A DNA stretch of 64,000 nt from G963677185 sp963677185 (GTDB lineage: Bacteria; Bacillota; Syntrophomonadia; Syntrophomonadales; Syntrophomonadaceae): contig OY781889.1 of assembly GCA_963677185.1 (NCBI GenBank), positions 3,100,001 to 3,164,000 on the forward strand. The letters are read 5' to 3'. Position 1 is the first letter of the stretch, and every line of letters starts with the position of its first letter. The notes beneath the pieces were generated by a model. The model saw nothing but the letters and a program-made list of their open reading frames with translations. It had not been told where the DNA came from and made no database searches. Positions 42,771-51,068 of the stretch are shown one piece after another. Position numbers and translations under genes: made by a program.

Positions 42771-43071
42771 GGTGATTGTTTCAGATCGTGCCCGTCAGAT
42801 GCTCGCGGGCCATTTCCGTTTTCTGGCACAGAAAAGTCCAGATTCCGCCCGCAGAATCAAAAACGAACTATTGGACGCCATCCGTTCCCTTCACCTAATG
42901 CCGCAGCGTTTTCCATTTCTGGTGTCCGAGTTTATTCCGCCAAACAAATATCACAAGATGTTCGTTGAGAAATGGTATCTCATTTTGTACCAAATCAAAG
43001 ATCAGACGATATACGTTGAATATATTGTGGATTGCAGACAGGATTATGGGTGGCTTTTGCCTGGCAAGTAG
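42748..43071 (+). CDS. RelE/ParE-family toxin
   Basis: The 107-residue product begins MAKKPQYKVIVSDRARQML at the ATG 42748; the frame extends further 5' through the antitoxin gene without a start context. The fold marks of RelE/ParE toxins are visible: LAQKSPDSARRIKNELLDAI, LMPQRFPFL and the C-terminal strand pair KWYLILYQIKDQTIYVEYIVDCRQDYGWLL. RelE-type members cut mRNA on the ribosome and ParE-type members poison gyrase; the sequence does not decide between them. It overlaps the Phd/YefM antitoxin. Confidence 0.87.
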   Translation: MAKKPQYKVIVSDRARQMLAGHFRFLAQKSPDSARRIKNELLDAIRSLHLMPQRFPFLVSEFIPPNKYHKMFVEKWYLILYQIKDQTIYVEYIVDCRQDYGWLLPGK

Positions 43072-43187
43072 CACTGTAAATCGCGGTTATAAGCCCTTAA
43101 TCGGAACTGGAATGAACGGGAAGATGAATTAAAAATCTGATTCATCTGTGCTCACAAATCGTTTATAATTTTCAAATCAGCGAGGTG

Positions 43188-43590
43188 TTAATCTATGCCG
43201 GGCAATAAAATGGCTTTCACGGGAATTATCGTGTCTGTACAGCCGTAGAATCCGCCAGATCCGCCCATTTTCATGACGAAAAGGTTGGCTATGGTTTCCT
43301 GACCGTTTAGCAGGAATCTGGCTTTCAGCCAATCGACTTCTGCGTGAGCGCCCAGCTCAAACTGCAGGGGCACAAAGCCTTCTTTGCGCAGTGGCTTTGA
43401 TTTCCGCAAATAGTCGGTTACTGTGGTGTAGCCGCCAGGATAACCATATTCATCCCGGAGCCGTTCAAATATCCTGCGGCCGGTATGTCGTTGTTTGCGG
43501 TGTCTTTGTAGGTCTGACTCCAATATCTCGTCTATTAATGGAATAAACTCACCTAAAACCGGATACATAGCCTTGCGAAACATTTCTCCG
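43188..43590 (-). pseudogene. IS21-family transposase (istA) fragment
   Basis: About 125 residues matching the middle of IstA: KQRHTGRRIFERLRDEYGYP, GGYTTVTDYLRK, VPLQFELGAHAEVDWLKARF. Both the N-terminal HTH and the catalytic C-terminus are missing. Its left end runs into the 3' end of the FtsW-like gene in a different frame, so it is a scar of an old insertion there. It is not derived from the intact IS21 element at 50227-52724, whose IstA differs in sequence. Confidence 0.75.
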
Positions 43591-44862
43591 TCTGTAAACG
43601 CTTGATATGATTCCAACTGTTGCAGTATTAATGACGAGCTGTGAACCGCCATAGCTTATAAAAGGCAAACCTACACCGCTAATAGGGGCTAGTCCTAAAT
43701 TCATTAGGATATTCCATAAAAACTGTATGGCAAGAATCGATACAAAGCCGCTTATGAGCAATTTGCCGTAATGAATCTTTATTTGCCCTGCTATTAAGGC
43801 AATGCGCACCAGGAACGTAACTACCAGGGCAATCAGAAAGAGGCTTGCGATCCATCCGAATGTATATGTGATGAAAGCAAAAATAAAATCTGTATGGAGT
43901 TCAGGTAAAACCTGATGGGTGAAGGTAAGGCCCTGACCTAAAAACCCCGAATGGGAAATCACCTTACTCAATTGAATATTTAAATATCCGTTCCCCAGAG
44001 GATCTGCCACCGGGTTCAAAAATACCACCAGTCTTTTTATTATATAAGGATTAGCAGCAATAATGGGCAGGGTCAGCAATGCAATAAATGAACCTGCTGT
44101 TAAAATGACTTGTTTAATTTTTGCGCCGGCAAAAATCATTAGGACCATACAGGTGAAAATAAAAATAACTCCGGTTGAAATTGACGGCGCCAATAAAATC
44201 AAAAACAGCGGCACCGCAAACAAGGCGATAGCTTGCACCAGCTCAAAAGGCTTGTTCCAATCCCATTTACTGAATATGCCTGCCAGGGCGGCAATAAACA
44301 ATACGGGACTAATCGTCACAAAGTTAACGTTAAACGGTCCTAAATCCAGCCAGTATCTGCTGCCATTGGCCTGATTTCCCCATAAAACCGTAATGATGAG
44401 AATGAAAAGGGTCCCCAGATAAATATGCTTGGAGTACCTTTCAAGTTTTCTGTAATCAAAAAAGTACAAACCGACTGCCGCAATTACGCTTACAAATGAA
44501 AAGAGCACGCTTCTCTCAAATAACCGGGCATCATATGAAAGCAGATTCTGTTTCTGAATAAAATATATCGCCAGTAATCCTATACTAATAAATAGAACGG
44601 AAATCAACAAAACGCTCCATTCCGGCTTCGGTTTATGAACTTTGTTCAGCTGTCTGCCGACCAGATCAGCGTCCCCCATTTGCGAAAGAGCCTTGTCAAC
44701 AGCTTCCTCCTCGGAAAGGCCCCGGGTTACAAATTCTTCCACAATTTCTTCGATATGGCTTGCCAGCTCCAGTTTTACATCCTGATGAATATCGCGAAAT
44801 TTGACCCGGGAGCATACTTCAAGAATATAATTTACAATTTTTTGATTGCGATTTACGCCCAT
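43549..44862 (-). CDS. FtsW/RodA/SpoVE-family protein with N-terminal HAAS-like domain
   Basis: The 437-residue product has two parts. Residues 1-80 are cytosolic and helical (ELASHIEEIVEEFVTRGLSEEEAVDKALSQMGD), matching the HAAS/permease-prefix domain that normally precedes membrane proteins controlled by PadR repressors. Residues 85-430 have about ten membrane helices and SEDS-family marks: GSRYWLDLGPFNV, FTHQVLPELHTDFIFA, GLAPISGVGLPFISYGGSQL. SEDS proteins polymerise glycan strands of peptidoglycan. The catalytic region looks intact. It overlaps the padR gene upstream by 10 bp. The C-terminus abuts an istA fragment but appears complete. Confidence 0.85.
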   Translation of the reverse strand: MGVNRNQKIVNYILEVCSRVKFRDIHQDVKLELASHIEEIVEEFVTRGLSEEEAVDKALSQMGDADLVGRQLNKVHKPKPEWSVLLISVLFISIGLLAIYFIQKQNLLSYDARLFERSVLFSFVSVIAAVGLYFFDYRKLERYSKHIYLGTLFILIITVLWGNQANGSRYWLDLGPFNVNFVTISPVLFIAALAGIFSKWDWNKPFELVQAIALFAVPLFLILLAPSISTGVIFIFTCMVLMIFAGAKIKQVILTAGSFIALLTLPIIAANPYIIKRLVVFLNPVADPLGNGYLNIQLSKVISHSGFLGQGLTFTHQVLPELHTDFIFAFITYTFGWIASLFLIALVVTFLVRIALIAGQIKIHYGKLLISGFVSILAIQFLWNILMNLGLAPISGVGLPFISYGGSQLVINTATVGIISSVYRRRNVSQGYVSGFR

Positions 44863-45197
44863 GCAAAGACCTCCCCGGTTAAAAGCGTATCAACTGCCGA
44901 GCGGAAGATAACCCACTCTTGTTGCTTTTCTTTTAATTCGGTTTTGCCTTTGGCAGTGATACGATAATATTTTCTTTGTCTGCCGCCTTCATTTCCCCAC
45001 CAGTAGGATTCAATTATATTTCCGGACTCCAATGAGTGAAGAATCGGATAAAGCGTTCCTTCTTTGAAACTGAAGACACCGCCTGATTCCTTTTCAATTT
45101 CTTTAATCATCTGATAGCCGTACATGGGTTTTCGGTTAATCATACTTAAGACTAAAATTATAGTACTTCCTTTGAGCATTTCATTATTTACCGGCAT
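44853..45197 (-). CDS. PadR-family transcriptional regulator
   Basis: The 114-residue winged-helix repressor has the PadR marks MYGYQMIKEIEKESGG, FKEGTLYPILHSLE and the wing GGRQRKYYRITAKG. PadR repressors leave DNA when bound to a signal (phenolics, antibiotics or cell-envelope stress). Here the stop overlaps the start of the HAAS-FtsW gene by 10 bp, so the two are co-translated, as is usual for PadR-HAAS pairs. Confidence 0.92.
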   Translation of the reverse strand: MPVNNEMLKGSTIILVLSMINRKPMYGYQMIKEIEKESGGVFSFKEGTLYPILHSLESGNIIESYWWGNEGGRQRKYYRITAKGKTELKEKQQEWVIFRSAVDTLLTGEVFAWA

Positions 45198-45426
45198 AAA
45201 GCTCCAACCTTCCCTTACAATACATTTCTAATAAATGCATCGATTATCTATGTATTATTATACAAAATATTTCTGATAAAGCAATGTCTTAAGCAACTTC
45301 TCACCTTGGGCTATCCATCCTGGAAAGCAACGATAATAAAATACTTTCGAAAGAGGAAATAAAAGCAGTGCAGGGTGGCATAATTATGGTGCAATAATGA
45401 CACGAAACAGAAGGGAGTTAACGGTA

Positions 45427-45687
45427 ATGCTGCAAATCATTCCGATCAGGGATTTGAAGAATACAAGCGCAATTTCTAAAATGTGCCAGGAGGTGACCGA
45501 GCAGATTTATATAACCAAAAACGGCTATGGTGATATGGTTATAATGAGCGTAAAAATGTACGAAGAAAAATTATTCATGCTGGATGTGTACAACAAATTA
45601 GCTGCTGCCGAGGCACAGATAGCGGAAGGAAAGGTACTGGATGGAGACGCATCTTTGAAAAGCATTAGAGAAAAATACAATGTATAG
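45427..45687 (+). CDS. Orphan Phd/YefM-like antitoxin
   Basis: The 86-residue product from ATG 45427, where AAGGGAG sits 9 nt upstream, resembles Phd/YefM antitoxins (IPIRDLKNTSAISKMCQEV, IYITKNGYGDMVIMSVKMYEEK). Its relative at 42480-42770 shares the YxTKNGxGD-V core. No toxin follows: the downstream 130 bp run into the end of a broken recombinase gene. It is either a solitary antitoxin/repressor or what is left after a toxin was lost. Confidence 0.75.
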   Translation: MLQIIPIRDLKNTSAISKMCQEVTEQIYITKNGYGDMVIMSVKMYEEKLFMLDVYNKLAAAEAQIAEGKVLDGDASLKSIREKYNV

Positions 45688-45814
45688 TCTGGTTATTTCG
45701 GAGCTTGCTCACTGTTGCCGCCAGTGGGAAAAGTCCAAAAGCTGACGGCCTTGCCTGTCCAGAAACAGATGGATATAATGACCAGGGAAAATAAGGAAGG
45801 AAAAACGCCTCTGT

Positions 45815-46182
45815 GTTTACATGCTTCTGCACCACCAGGTCAATTTTCCCGTCCTGACAGTCTTTTATCATCTTAATGAAAGCGTCACGGTGTTGGAGTG
45901 ACGTACCGGAGATACCTTCATCGGCATAGATATCTACCAGATTCCAGTTTGGATGACGGTGGACAAGGTCTTTGTAGTGGTTTTTTGAAGCTCATACAAA
46001 GATGTTTGTCGTGGATCGTCGGTAGAAACCCGCGCATACACTGCCACTCGCTTTTCAATTATGCTGTCGAAAAAATTCTCGGGCGATAGAGCTGGGATGA
46101 CGTCAAGATCATTTAAGTCAATACCTTTATACCGTTCACGAATACGTTCCTTCTGGCTTTCGGTTTCTTTCATTGCAAACAC
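45815..46182 (-). pseudogene. Large serine recombinase, frameshifted and truncated
   Basis: The N-terminal resolvase domain is recognisable: KRVAVYARVSTDD with the nucleophile Ser, then YELQK in one frame and, after a shift, HRHPNWNLVDIYADEGISGTS in another. Both frames align to one gene if a base is restored in the T6 run at 45981-45986 (poly-A on the coding strand). The frame stops shortly after the DLVV segment, so the rest of the catalytic domain and the DNA-binding part are gone. Confidence 0.8.
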
Positions 46183-46225
46183 TCCGTATGTGATATTTCC
46201 CCAATTATATAGGGGTCAATGCGAT

Positions 46226-46273
46226 TGGAAAATGAACCACAGGTCTACTAATTTACCTGTGGTTCATTTTCCA
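46226..46273. repeat. Perfect 19-bp inverted repeat
   Basis: TGGAAAATGAACCACAGGT at 46226-46244 and its exact complement at 46255-46273, with a 10-nt loop. It lies between the broken recombinase and the XRE regulator gene. It could be a terminator-like stem or the joined ends of a mobile unit; no T-run follows. Confidence 0.75.
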
Positions 46274-46354
46274 TTAAAATTGTTTCAGCTATTATCAGAA
46301 GCTGACCATATTGGGCGTGGATTCTGCTTTTTATACCGAAATCAGAAGCCCTCG

Positions 46355-46392
46355 CCTGTTGTGTAGAATATAGGAATTATTTACACAACAGG
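46355..46392 (+). promoter_or_regulatory. Inverted repeat overlapping the ribosome site of the XRE gene
   Basis: CCTGTTGTGTA (46355-46365) and TACACAACAGG (46382-46392) are exact complements 16 nt apart. The right arm ends in the AGG of the AGGAGGG ribosome site, so if it is transcribed the hairpin would cover that site. As DNA it is a plausible autoregulatory operator for the XRE protein. Confidence 0.55.
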
Positions 46393-46402
46393 AGGGCGAA
46401 AA

Positions 46403-46756
46403 ATGTCAGTTGATTTTACAATCATTGGGATAAGGGTCAAAGAATATCGAATACATAACAGAATGTCACAGGCGGATTTGGCAGAGCGGATCGACATGTC
46501 GGTGACCTACATAAGCCATATCGAAACGGCAAAAAAGCGGGCAAGCCTTGAAGCACTGGTGCGGATCGCTAATGCTCTTAGTGTTACAGTGGATTATTTA
46601 TTGAGCGGCAATCAGACAAACGATTCGGCCGAGTATCGGACAGATCTGACGCGGCTTATAGACGGTTGTACCAGCTATGAAAAACGGATCATTTATGAAA
46701 TTGCCGCTGCAACCAAAAAGAGTCTTCTCGAAAACAAATTGCTACAATACAATTGA
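46403..46756 (+). CDS. XRE-family transcriptional regulator
   Basis: The 117-residue product has a Cro/CI-type helix-turn-helix (about 8-65): RVKEYRIHNRMSQADLAERI, the recognition helix VTYISHIETAKKRASLEAL, and LSVTVDYLL. The C-terminal 45 residues are helical (YEKRIIYEIAAATKKSLLEN) and may dimerise. It is read away from the recombinase pseudogene and faces the methyltransferase gene convergently. It may be a leftover regulator of a lost element. Confidence 0.9.
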   Translation: MSVDFTIIGIRVKEYRIHNRMSQADLAERIDMSVTYISHIETAKKRASLEALVRIANALSVTVDYLLSGNQTNDSAEYRTDLTRLIDGCTSYEKRIIYEIAAATKKSLLENKLLQYN

Positions 46757-46774
46757 CATTAACTGACTCATCCC

Positions 46775-47410
46775 CTACCGACAACAGTATCTTGATTTGT
46801 TTCCAATATTTGCTATTTTTTTAACTGCTAAAACAGTATATATAGCATCATTAATTTTAGTCTTCCTCACAAGTTCAAATCCAATTAATGACAATGCTTT
46901 TTCGAGGTCCTCTGATCCAATACGAATGGACATTGGAGGTCCTTCTATTATCAAGTCGTCCTTTTCATACTCTAGACATAACAAGTGCCCGCCTAGTTTT
47001 AACACCTCAAATATATTTGAGAGTGCTTTTGTCAGTGAACCTACTTCGTGGAGTATTAAGGATGCCATAACAAAATCAACACTGCTATTTTGAATGCTTA
47101 AGTTTTCGACATATTCTTGAATCAGTTCAATATTAGTAAGTCCTTTTTCCTTAGCCTTATTTTCTATGACGCTGAGCATGCGTACATCAGGATCCATAGC
47201 GTACACTTTGCTAGATGTGCTTTCTGCCATAGGAATTGTAAAAAAACCAGAGCCGGAACCGACATCGAGTAAAGTATGGTTTTTTTGAATTGGCATTTGG
47301 CCAATAAGTGCTTCGGGTGACACGAGACGCTCCCTTTGCCTATTATCTAAAAAGGCAATTTTGTTTAAATATTTTTGGTCCAGTTGGTGGTGATGATTCA
47401 TGTGATTCAT
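46775..47410 (-). CDS. SAM-dependent class I methyltransferase
   Basis: The 211-residue enzyme has motif I DVGSGSGFFTIPMAE, motif II YAMDPD, and motif III SSVDFVMASLILHEV, the pattern of UbiE/ArsM-like small-molecule methyltransferases. No metal-binding Cys set is present, so arsenite is not favoured as a substrate. The substrate is unknown. Its promoter region carries the same 22-bp motif found before the Rrf2 gene at 47507-47887, so it is probably controlled by that regulator. Confidence 0.88.
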   Translation of the reverse strand: MNHMNHHHQLDQKYLNKIAFLDNRQRERLVSPEALIGQMPIQKNHTLLDVGSGSGFFTIPMAESTSSKVYAMDPDVRMLSVIENKAKEKGLTNIELIQEYVENLSIQNSSVDFVMASLILHEVGSLTKALSNIFEVLKLGGHLLCLEYEKDDLIIEGPPMSIRIGSEDLEKALSLIGFELVRKTKINDAIYTVLAVKKIANIGNKSRYCCR

Positions 47411-47430
47411 AATGAGACCTCCTATAATAT

Positions 47431-47452
47431 ATAATGCAGACTGTAATTGTCT
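47431..47452 (-). promoter_or_regulatory. Putative Rrf2 operator upstream of the methyltransferase
   Basis: Twenty-two bp that match 47906-47927 at 20 positions and sit at the same distance from the start codon (21-42 nt against 19-40). On the minus strand it contains the dyad AGACA-N5-AGTCT, placed between a TTGAAG -35-like and a TTATAT -10-like hexamer. Confidence 0.65.
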
Positions 47453-47506
47453 TCAATTGTATTAAAAAATGAGCAGTTGAAACTGCCCATATTTTTAGCT
47501 CATTTT

Positions 47507-47887
47507 TCATACAACGTAGTAAATACTTTTTTCTTTAAGGTAATTCACCATTTCCTCTTCGGCGTCTCTCATAACCTTTTCTATGTAACAAGCACGGTTC
47601 TCTTCCATTTCACAAGTGAAAAGCGCTCCGCTGCCTTCAATGGCTTGAATGACGTCATAAAAGCTTATTTCAGTCTTGTCTTTCCTAATACTATAACCTC
47701 CATTTACTCCAGGTGTAGACTGAATCAGGTCAGCCTTGACTAATTGAGTTAGTATCTTGGACAGGTAGCTAGGTGATATATTCATGTGACTAGCTAAAGG
47801 CTGAAGACTTAAATTGTCTTTGCCTTCTTGCTTAACGAAATAGGCCATTATATGCAAAGCATAATCCGTTGCTTTCGTATATTTCAT
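47507..47887 (-). CDS. Rrf2-family transcriptional regulator
   Basis: The 126-residue product begins MKYTKATDYALHIMAYF at the ATG 47887; the frame runs further 5' through the promoter. Rrf2 marks are the winged helix (LQPLASHMNISPSYLSKILTQLVKADLI), GVNGGYSI and a Cys pair CEMEENRACYI, which in relatives such as NsrR, IscR or CymR binds an Fe-S cluster; only two Cys are visible here, not three. It likely represses itself and the divergent-free neighbour methyltransferase through the shared 22-bp motif. Confidence 0.9.
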   Translation of the reverse strand: MKYTKATDYALHIMAYFVKQEGKDNLSLQPLASHMNISPSYLSKILTQLVKADLIQSTPGVNGGYSIRKDKTEISFYDVIQAIEGSGALFTCEMEENRACYIEKVMRDAEEEMVNYLKEKSIYYVV

Positions 47888-47905
47888 AGTAATCCCTCTA
47901 CAAAG

Positions 47906-47927
47906 ATAATGTAGACTGTATTTGTCT
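47906..47927 (-). promoter_or_regulatory. Putative Rrf2 operator upstream of the Rrf2 gene
   Basis: Partner of 47431-47452. The AGACA-N5-AGTCT dyad lies between TTACAG and TTATCT hexamers on the minus strand, where a bound dimer would block RNA polymerase. Confidence 0.65.
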
Positions 47928-48044
47928 GTAATTATACATAATTGGTTTTGCTGTGTCAATTGTCGTTGCTCGGGCTATGTGACCGGCTTTTGCCCGGACT
48001 GGGTGACCGCATGATTTGTTGGAATTAAGTGGCCGGGAGCCCTT

Positions 48045-48365
48045 GATCCGGCCAAAAATGCACCCCCCTACCCTGAAATCGTTGAAAAATAGCCCCGGGG
48101 GTGTGCATCTGTATCATTAGTAGAGCCTTTTGCCATCTAAAGTACCATCTATTGATAAAAAGAGTTTTATCGGTGGGTGGTTTTTATTTTGCCTGGAAAG
48201 CGGGTAATAGAGCCGTTTCCGCAGTTTGGCGGGACGGTTTTTATTATTTTGCGGTTCGTGATTTTGTCGTTGGCGGGGTGAAAAACGCCCTTCATCTGGA
48301 GGCAGCCGCCCGATAATCGTTGAAAGATAGCAGGGGTGTGCATTACCAACCGGGCATCGTTGAAA
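48045..48365. repeat. IS-end debris with repeated ATCGTTGAAA units
   Basis: Two units (48053-48124 and 48312-48365) contain ATCGTTGAAA followed by ATAGC and GTGTGCAT. The first closely resembles 55650-55722 and the second shares only the core. The preceding bases (47980-48045) read like the end of an IS21-type element (TGACCG and GGCCGG phrases). No coding gene is supported between 47960 and 48488. Confidence 0.55.
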
Positions 48366-48488
48366 CTTTAAGGGAATCGGTGAACTGTTGCATGATCCTC
48401 TTTGGTCTTCCTGCATGGCATCGACATTAAATGAACCTGCCCTGACGACCGTTGGTTAATAAGTAGCTAATAGAAACTACTCTTGGAA

Positions 48489-48898
48489 TCATTCCCCTTT
48501 ACCACCATCCTTCAGCTTCCGCCGCTGACGAAAAGCCCCCACTTTGCGGGCATTGCGGTCCCCCTGGCATTCTTCGTTGGAACACACTTTCTGGCGGTTG
48601 CCGGTTTTAACAAACATCTTGCCGCAAGATTCGCAGAAGGACACCACGGTTTTGGAGTCGCTGAATCCAGGTTTGGGGCATTGGTAGCCATCATGCGCAT
48701 AAGAGCGTAGTTGGCGATGGCAAAGACCGAATCAAGCCGGGGTGCCAGATAAAAGCCGGCTTTGTTGTGATCATAATGCAGAGTAACATTCACCCCCGGC
48801 AAACTCCCGGCGTAGCGATCCATAATATCCTCAGTCACTTCTCTACTCGCCAAAACCAGACAGGCAATTGCCAACTGGTCCAAGTTATACGGTTCGCT
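48489..48898 (-). pseudogene. Zinc-ribbon protein remnant, frameshifted
   Basis: Two frames together give one protein end: YNLDQLAIACLVLASREV through YALMRMMATN in one frame, then SFCESCGKMFVKTGNRQKVC, SNEECQGDRNARK in the next. The four Cys (CESC and C-x4-C) form a zinc ribbon of the sort found at the end of several clostridial proteins of unknown function. An in-frame stop at 48899-48901 and lack of a start show the 5' part is missing. It lies between IS debris and the oxidoreductase gene. Confidence 0.65.
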
Positions 48899-48914
48899 TC
48901 AAGTACATGCCGGG

Positions 48915-50226
48915 TTAACTATCCTTTGAGCCATCGTCCTGGTTAAGTGTTTCTACTTTATATATTTTACACAACATGCTTTTCAAGGATTCAGAGCCGG
49001 TTTCCGGATCATAATCCATCTCCCCGAAGGTCAGGTTGATACTCGACTTTTTCCAGCCATGTTCAGGGGCTTTTTCCTCAGGAAACCACCATGCATGCTG
49101 AGCACTCACCACATTTGCAGCGATGCCGTCAAACAGCCTGGCCCGCATCGTTACCCTTCCATGCGGAGTCTCAATCCAAACCCAATCACCTTCAGAAATT
49201 CCCAATTTTGCAGCGGTGTTTGGGTTTATTTCTACCAGCGGATCTGGGTTTCTGCGGCGCAGGGCGCTGATTTGGCGGCCTTCACTGTGGAAGTAGTCTG
49301 CCGTTCTATTTCCACTCATTAATATCAGGGGATACTTTTCAGCTACTTCGGGGGTTGAAACCGGAGAAAAAGCCGGTTCCCTGTAGATTGGCAGCGGCGA
49401 GATTCCCATTGATTCGAGAGTACCCGAGTAGATTTCAAACTTTCCTGAAGGGGTGCGGAAGAATCTCTTTTCCTTCTTGTACGCATAGTATTTTGCCTGG
49501 CCCGTCAAAATGCCTTTTTCGCAAAATTCTTCAAAACTCAGACCGGTACCTTTCAGCATCCAGTCGGTAAGCTCCTGGTGGTTGTGCCAGGGAAAAGCAT
49601 CATGCATGCCCAACCTATTAGCCAACTGGATCATAACTTCCTGGTCATCAAGTGTATCGCCGATTTTGACAACTTTCTTCCGTGGAAATACGCTAAAAGT
49701 GTGGGCACCCGAGTTATGGACCTCATCGTACTCCAGCCAGGTTGAAGCTGGCAGAAATAAATCGGCAAAATGTGCTGTAGGAGTTATGAAAAAATCGGAA
49801 ACCACGATGTAGTCAATTAGTTTCAAGGCTTCTTCGATTTGCAGGGAATTGCTCATGGTAAGCAGTGGATTAGCCCCCATAATCCATAAAGCCTGGATGC
49901 GATATGGGTCATCGTTGACAATAGATTTCCAGAAGGTGGGCGGATGGCTAACCGGACTCAAGGGATACCGGGCACCTTTTATTTCAGCCATTAGTTTAAG
50001 TGCTTGACCTTCCCCCTGGCTGAACTTATTGATTAATGGGAAAAAATGATATTTTACAAAATCCATAAATTGCAGCTTTCGGTCCTGGATAAATCTTTTA
50101 GTTGAAGATATATTCCGTTGTTCGTGATCTCCATCCAGGGCATACTGGTAATTTAGCAAGGGCATGAAACGAAATCCGGCGAAATCTATGTCCAGGTACG
50201 GAAATTTAACCCTTAAGCCCTGGGGG
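48915..50226 (-). pseudogene. Molybdopterin oxidoreductase, C-terminal part (split by IS21)
   Basis: C-terminal 435 residues of the enzyme whose N-terminal part is at 52725-53793. In-frame coding resumes at QGLRVKFPYLD. It includes the segment holding LWIMGANPLLTMSNS and the C-terminal dinucleotide-binding domain (YPLILMSGNRTADYFHS, ISEGDWVWIETPHGRVT, AQHAWWFPE). Joined to the N-terminal part with one GGGGG copy removed, the frame is restored for 791 residues. A short in-frame start (from 50279) is inside the IS and has no role. As it stands the protein cannot be made as one chain. Confidence 0.93.
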
Positions 50227-50321
50227 TGTAAGCGGTCAAGTGTTTTGCACAAATTTCGGCCAACAATTATACACAACATAATGACAAAACAGTCTTCACT
50301 TGCTTGAGATACGGTGCTCCT

Positions 50322-51068
50322 CTATTTGAGAATCGTATCCCGGTTCTTTAGGCGATAGCTTTCGCCTTTAAGGTTAAAAACCTCGCTGTGATGGGCAATA
50401 CGGTCAAGTATTGCGGTGGTGATTACTGGATCTCCCATGAGTTCTGCCCAGTCTTCAAAGCCCTTGTTTGAAGTTATGATCATTGCGGTCTGCTCGTATA
50501 ATGCTGAAACGAGTTGGAAGAACATATTGGCTTCCTGGCGAGTGATGGGCAAAAAGCCAATCTCATCAACGACCACCAGAGCCGCCGACATCATCCGCTT
50601 TAGCATCTGTCGGCTACGCGGAGATGTCTCCTGTGTTTTCAAATAGCGCACGAGGTTTTCCATACTCACAAAACAAACCTTGTAGCCTTTTTTAACAGCC
50701 TCCAGACTGATGGCTGTAGCCAGATGAGACTTGCCAACTCCGGGAGGTCCGAGAAAAACCAGGTTGTAAGCTTTGTCAATCCAGTGCAGATCAAGAATCT
50801 GATTGACCTGTTTGCGAGTTATGGAACGCTGAAAATTGAAATCGAAGTCCTCAATCGTATGCATTGATTTGAATCCAGCCAATTTCATGCGTCGTTCTTC
50901 AGACCGCTGATCGCGGTAGTTATGTTCTCCTTTCAAGATCTCGGATAAGAAATCCAAATACGATAAATCGCTACCATTGGCCTGCTGGAGCAAATTGTCC
51001 AGGTTATTATTGGACCAAGCCAGGTTAAGGCTTTTCAGCAGACGTTTCGTTTCGGCAAGCTGGCTCAT
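50322..51068 (-). CDS. istB: IS21 ATP-binding helper protein IstB
   Basis: The 248-residue AAA+ regulator of transposition, related to DnaC. Walker A is FLGPPGVGKSHLA and Walker B is ALVVVDEIGFLP; the N-terminal domain contacts IstA. It assists target choice and activates the transposase. It overlaps the istA stop by 4 bp. The gene looks undamaged, so the element may be active. Confidence 0.95.
   Translation of the reverse strand: MSQLAETKRLLKSLNLAWSNNNLDNLLQQANGSDLSYLDFLSEILKGEHNYRDQRSEERRMKLAGFKSMHTIEDFDFNFQRSITRKQVNQILDLHWIDKAYNLVFLGPPGVGKSHLATAISLEAVKKGYKVCFVSMENLVRYLKTQETSPRSRQMLKRMMSAALVVVDEIGFLPITRQEANMFFQLVSALYEQTAMIITSNKGFEDWAELMGDPVITTAILDRIAHHSEVFNLKGESYRLKNRDTILK

Noticed and set aside
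48117..48416. Minus-strand frame of 99 codons in the IS debris
   Set aside because: Read through repeat and terminal IS sequence with no domain; the region is better explained as IS ends.
50227..50279. Independent start of the C-terminal oxidoreductase fragment inside the IS end
   Set aside because: The codons from 50279 lie in the IS terminus; true coding resumes at the target duplication in frame with the N-terminal part.
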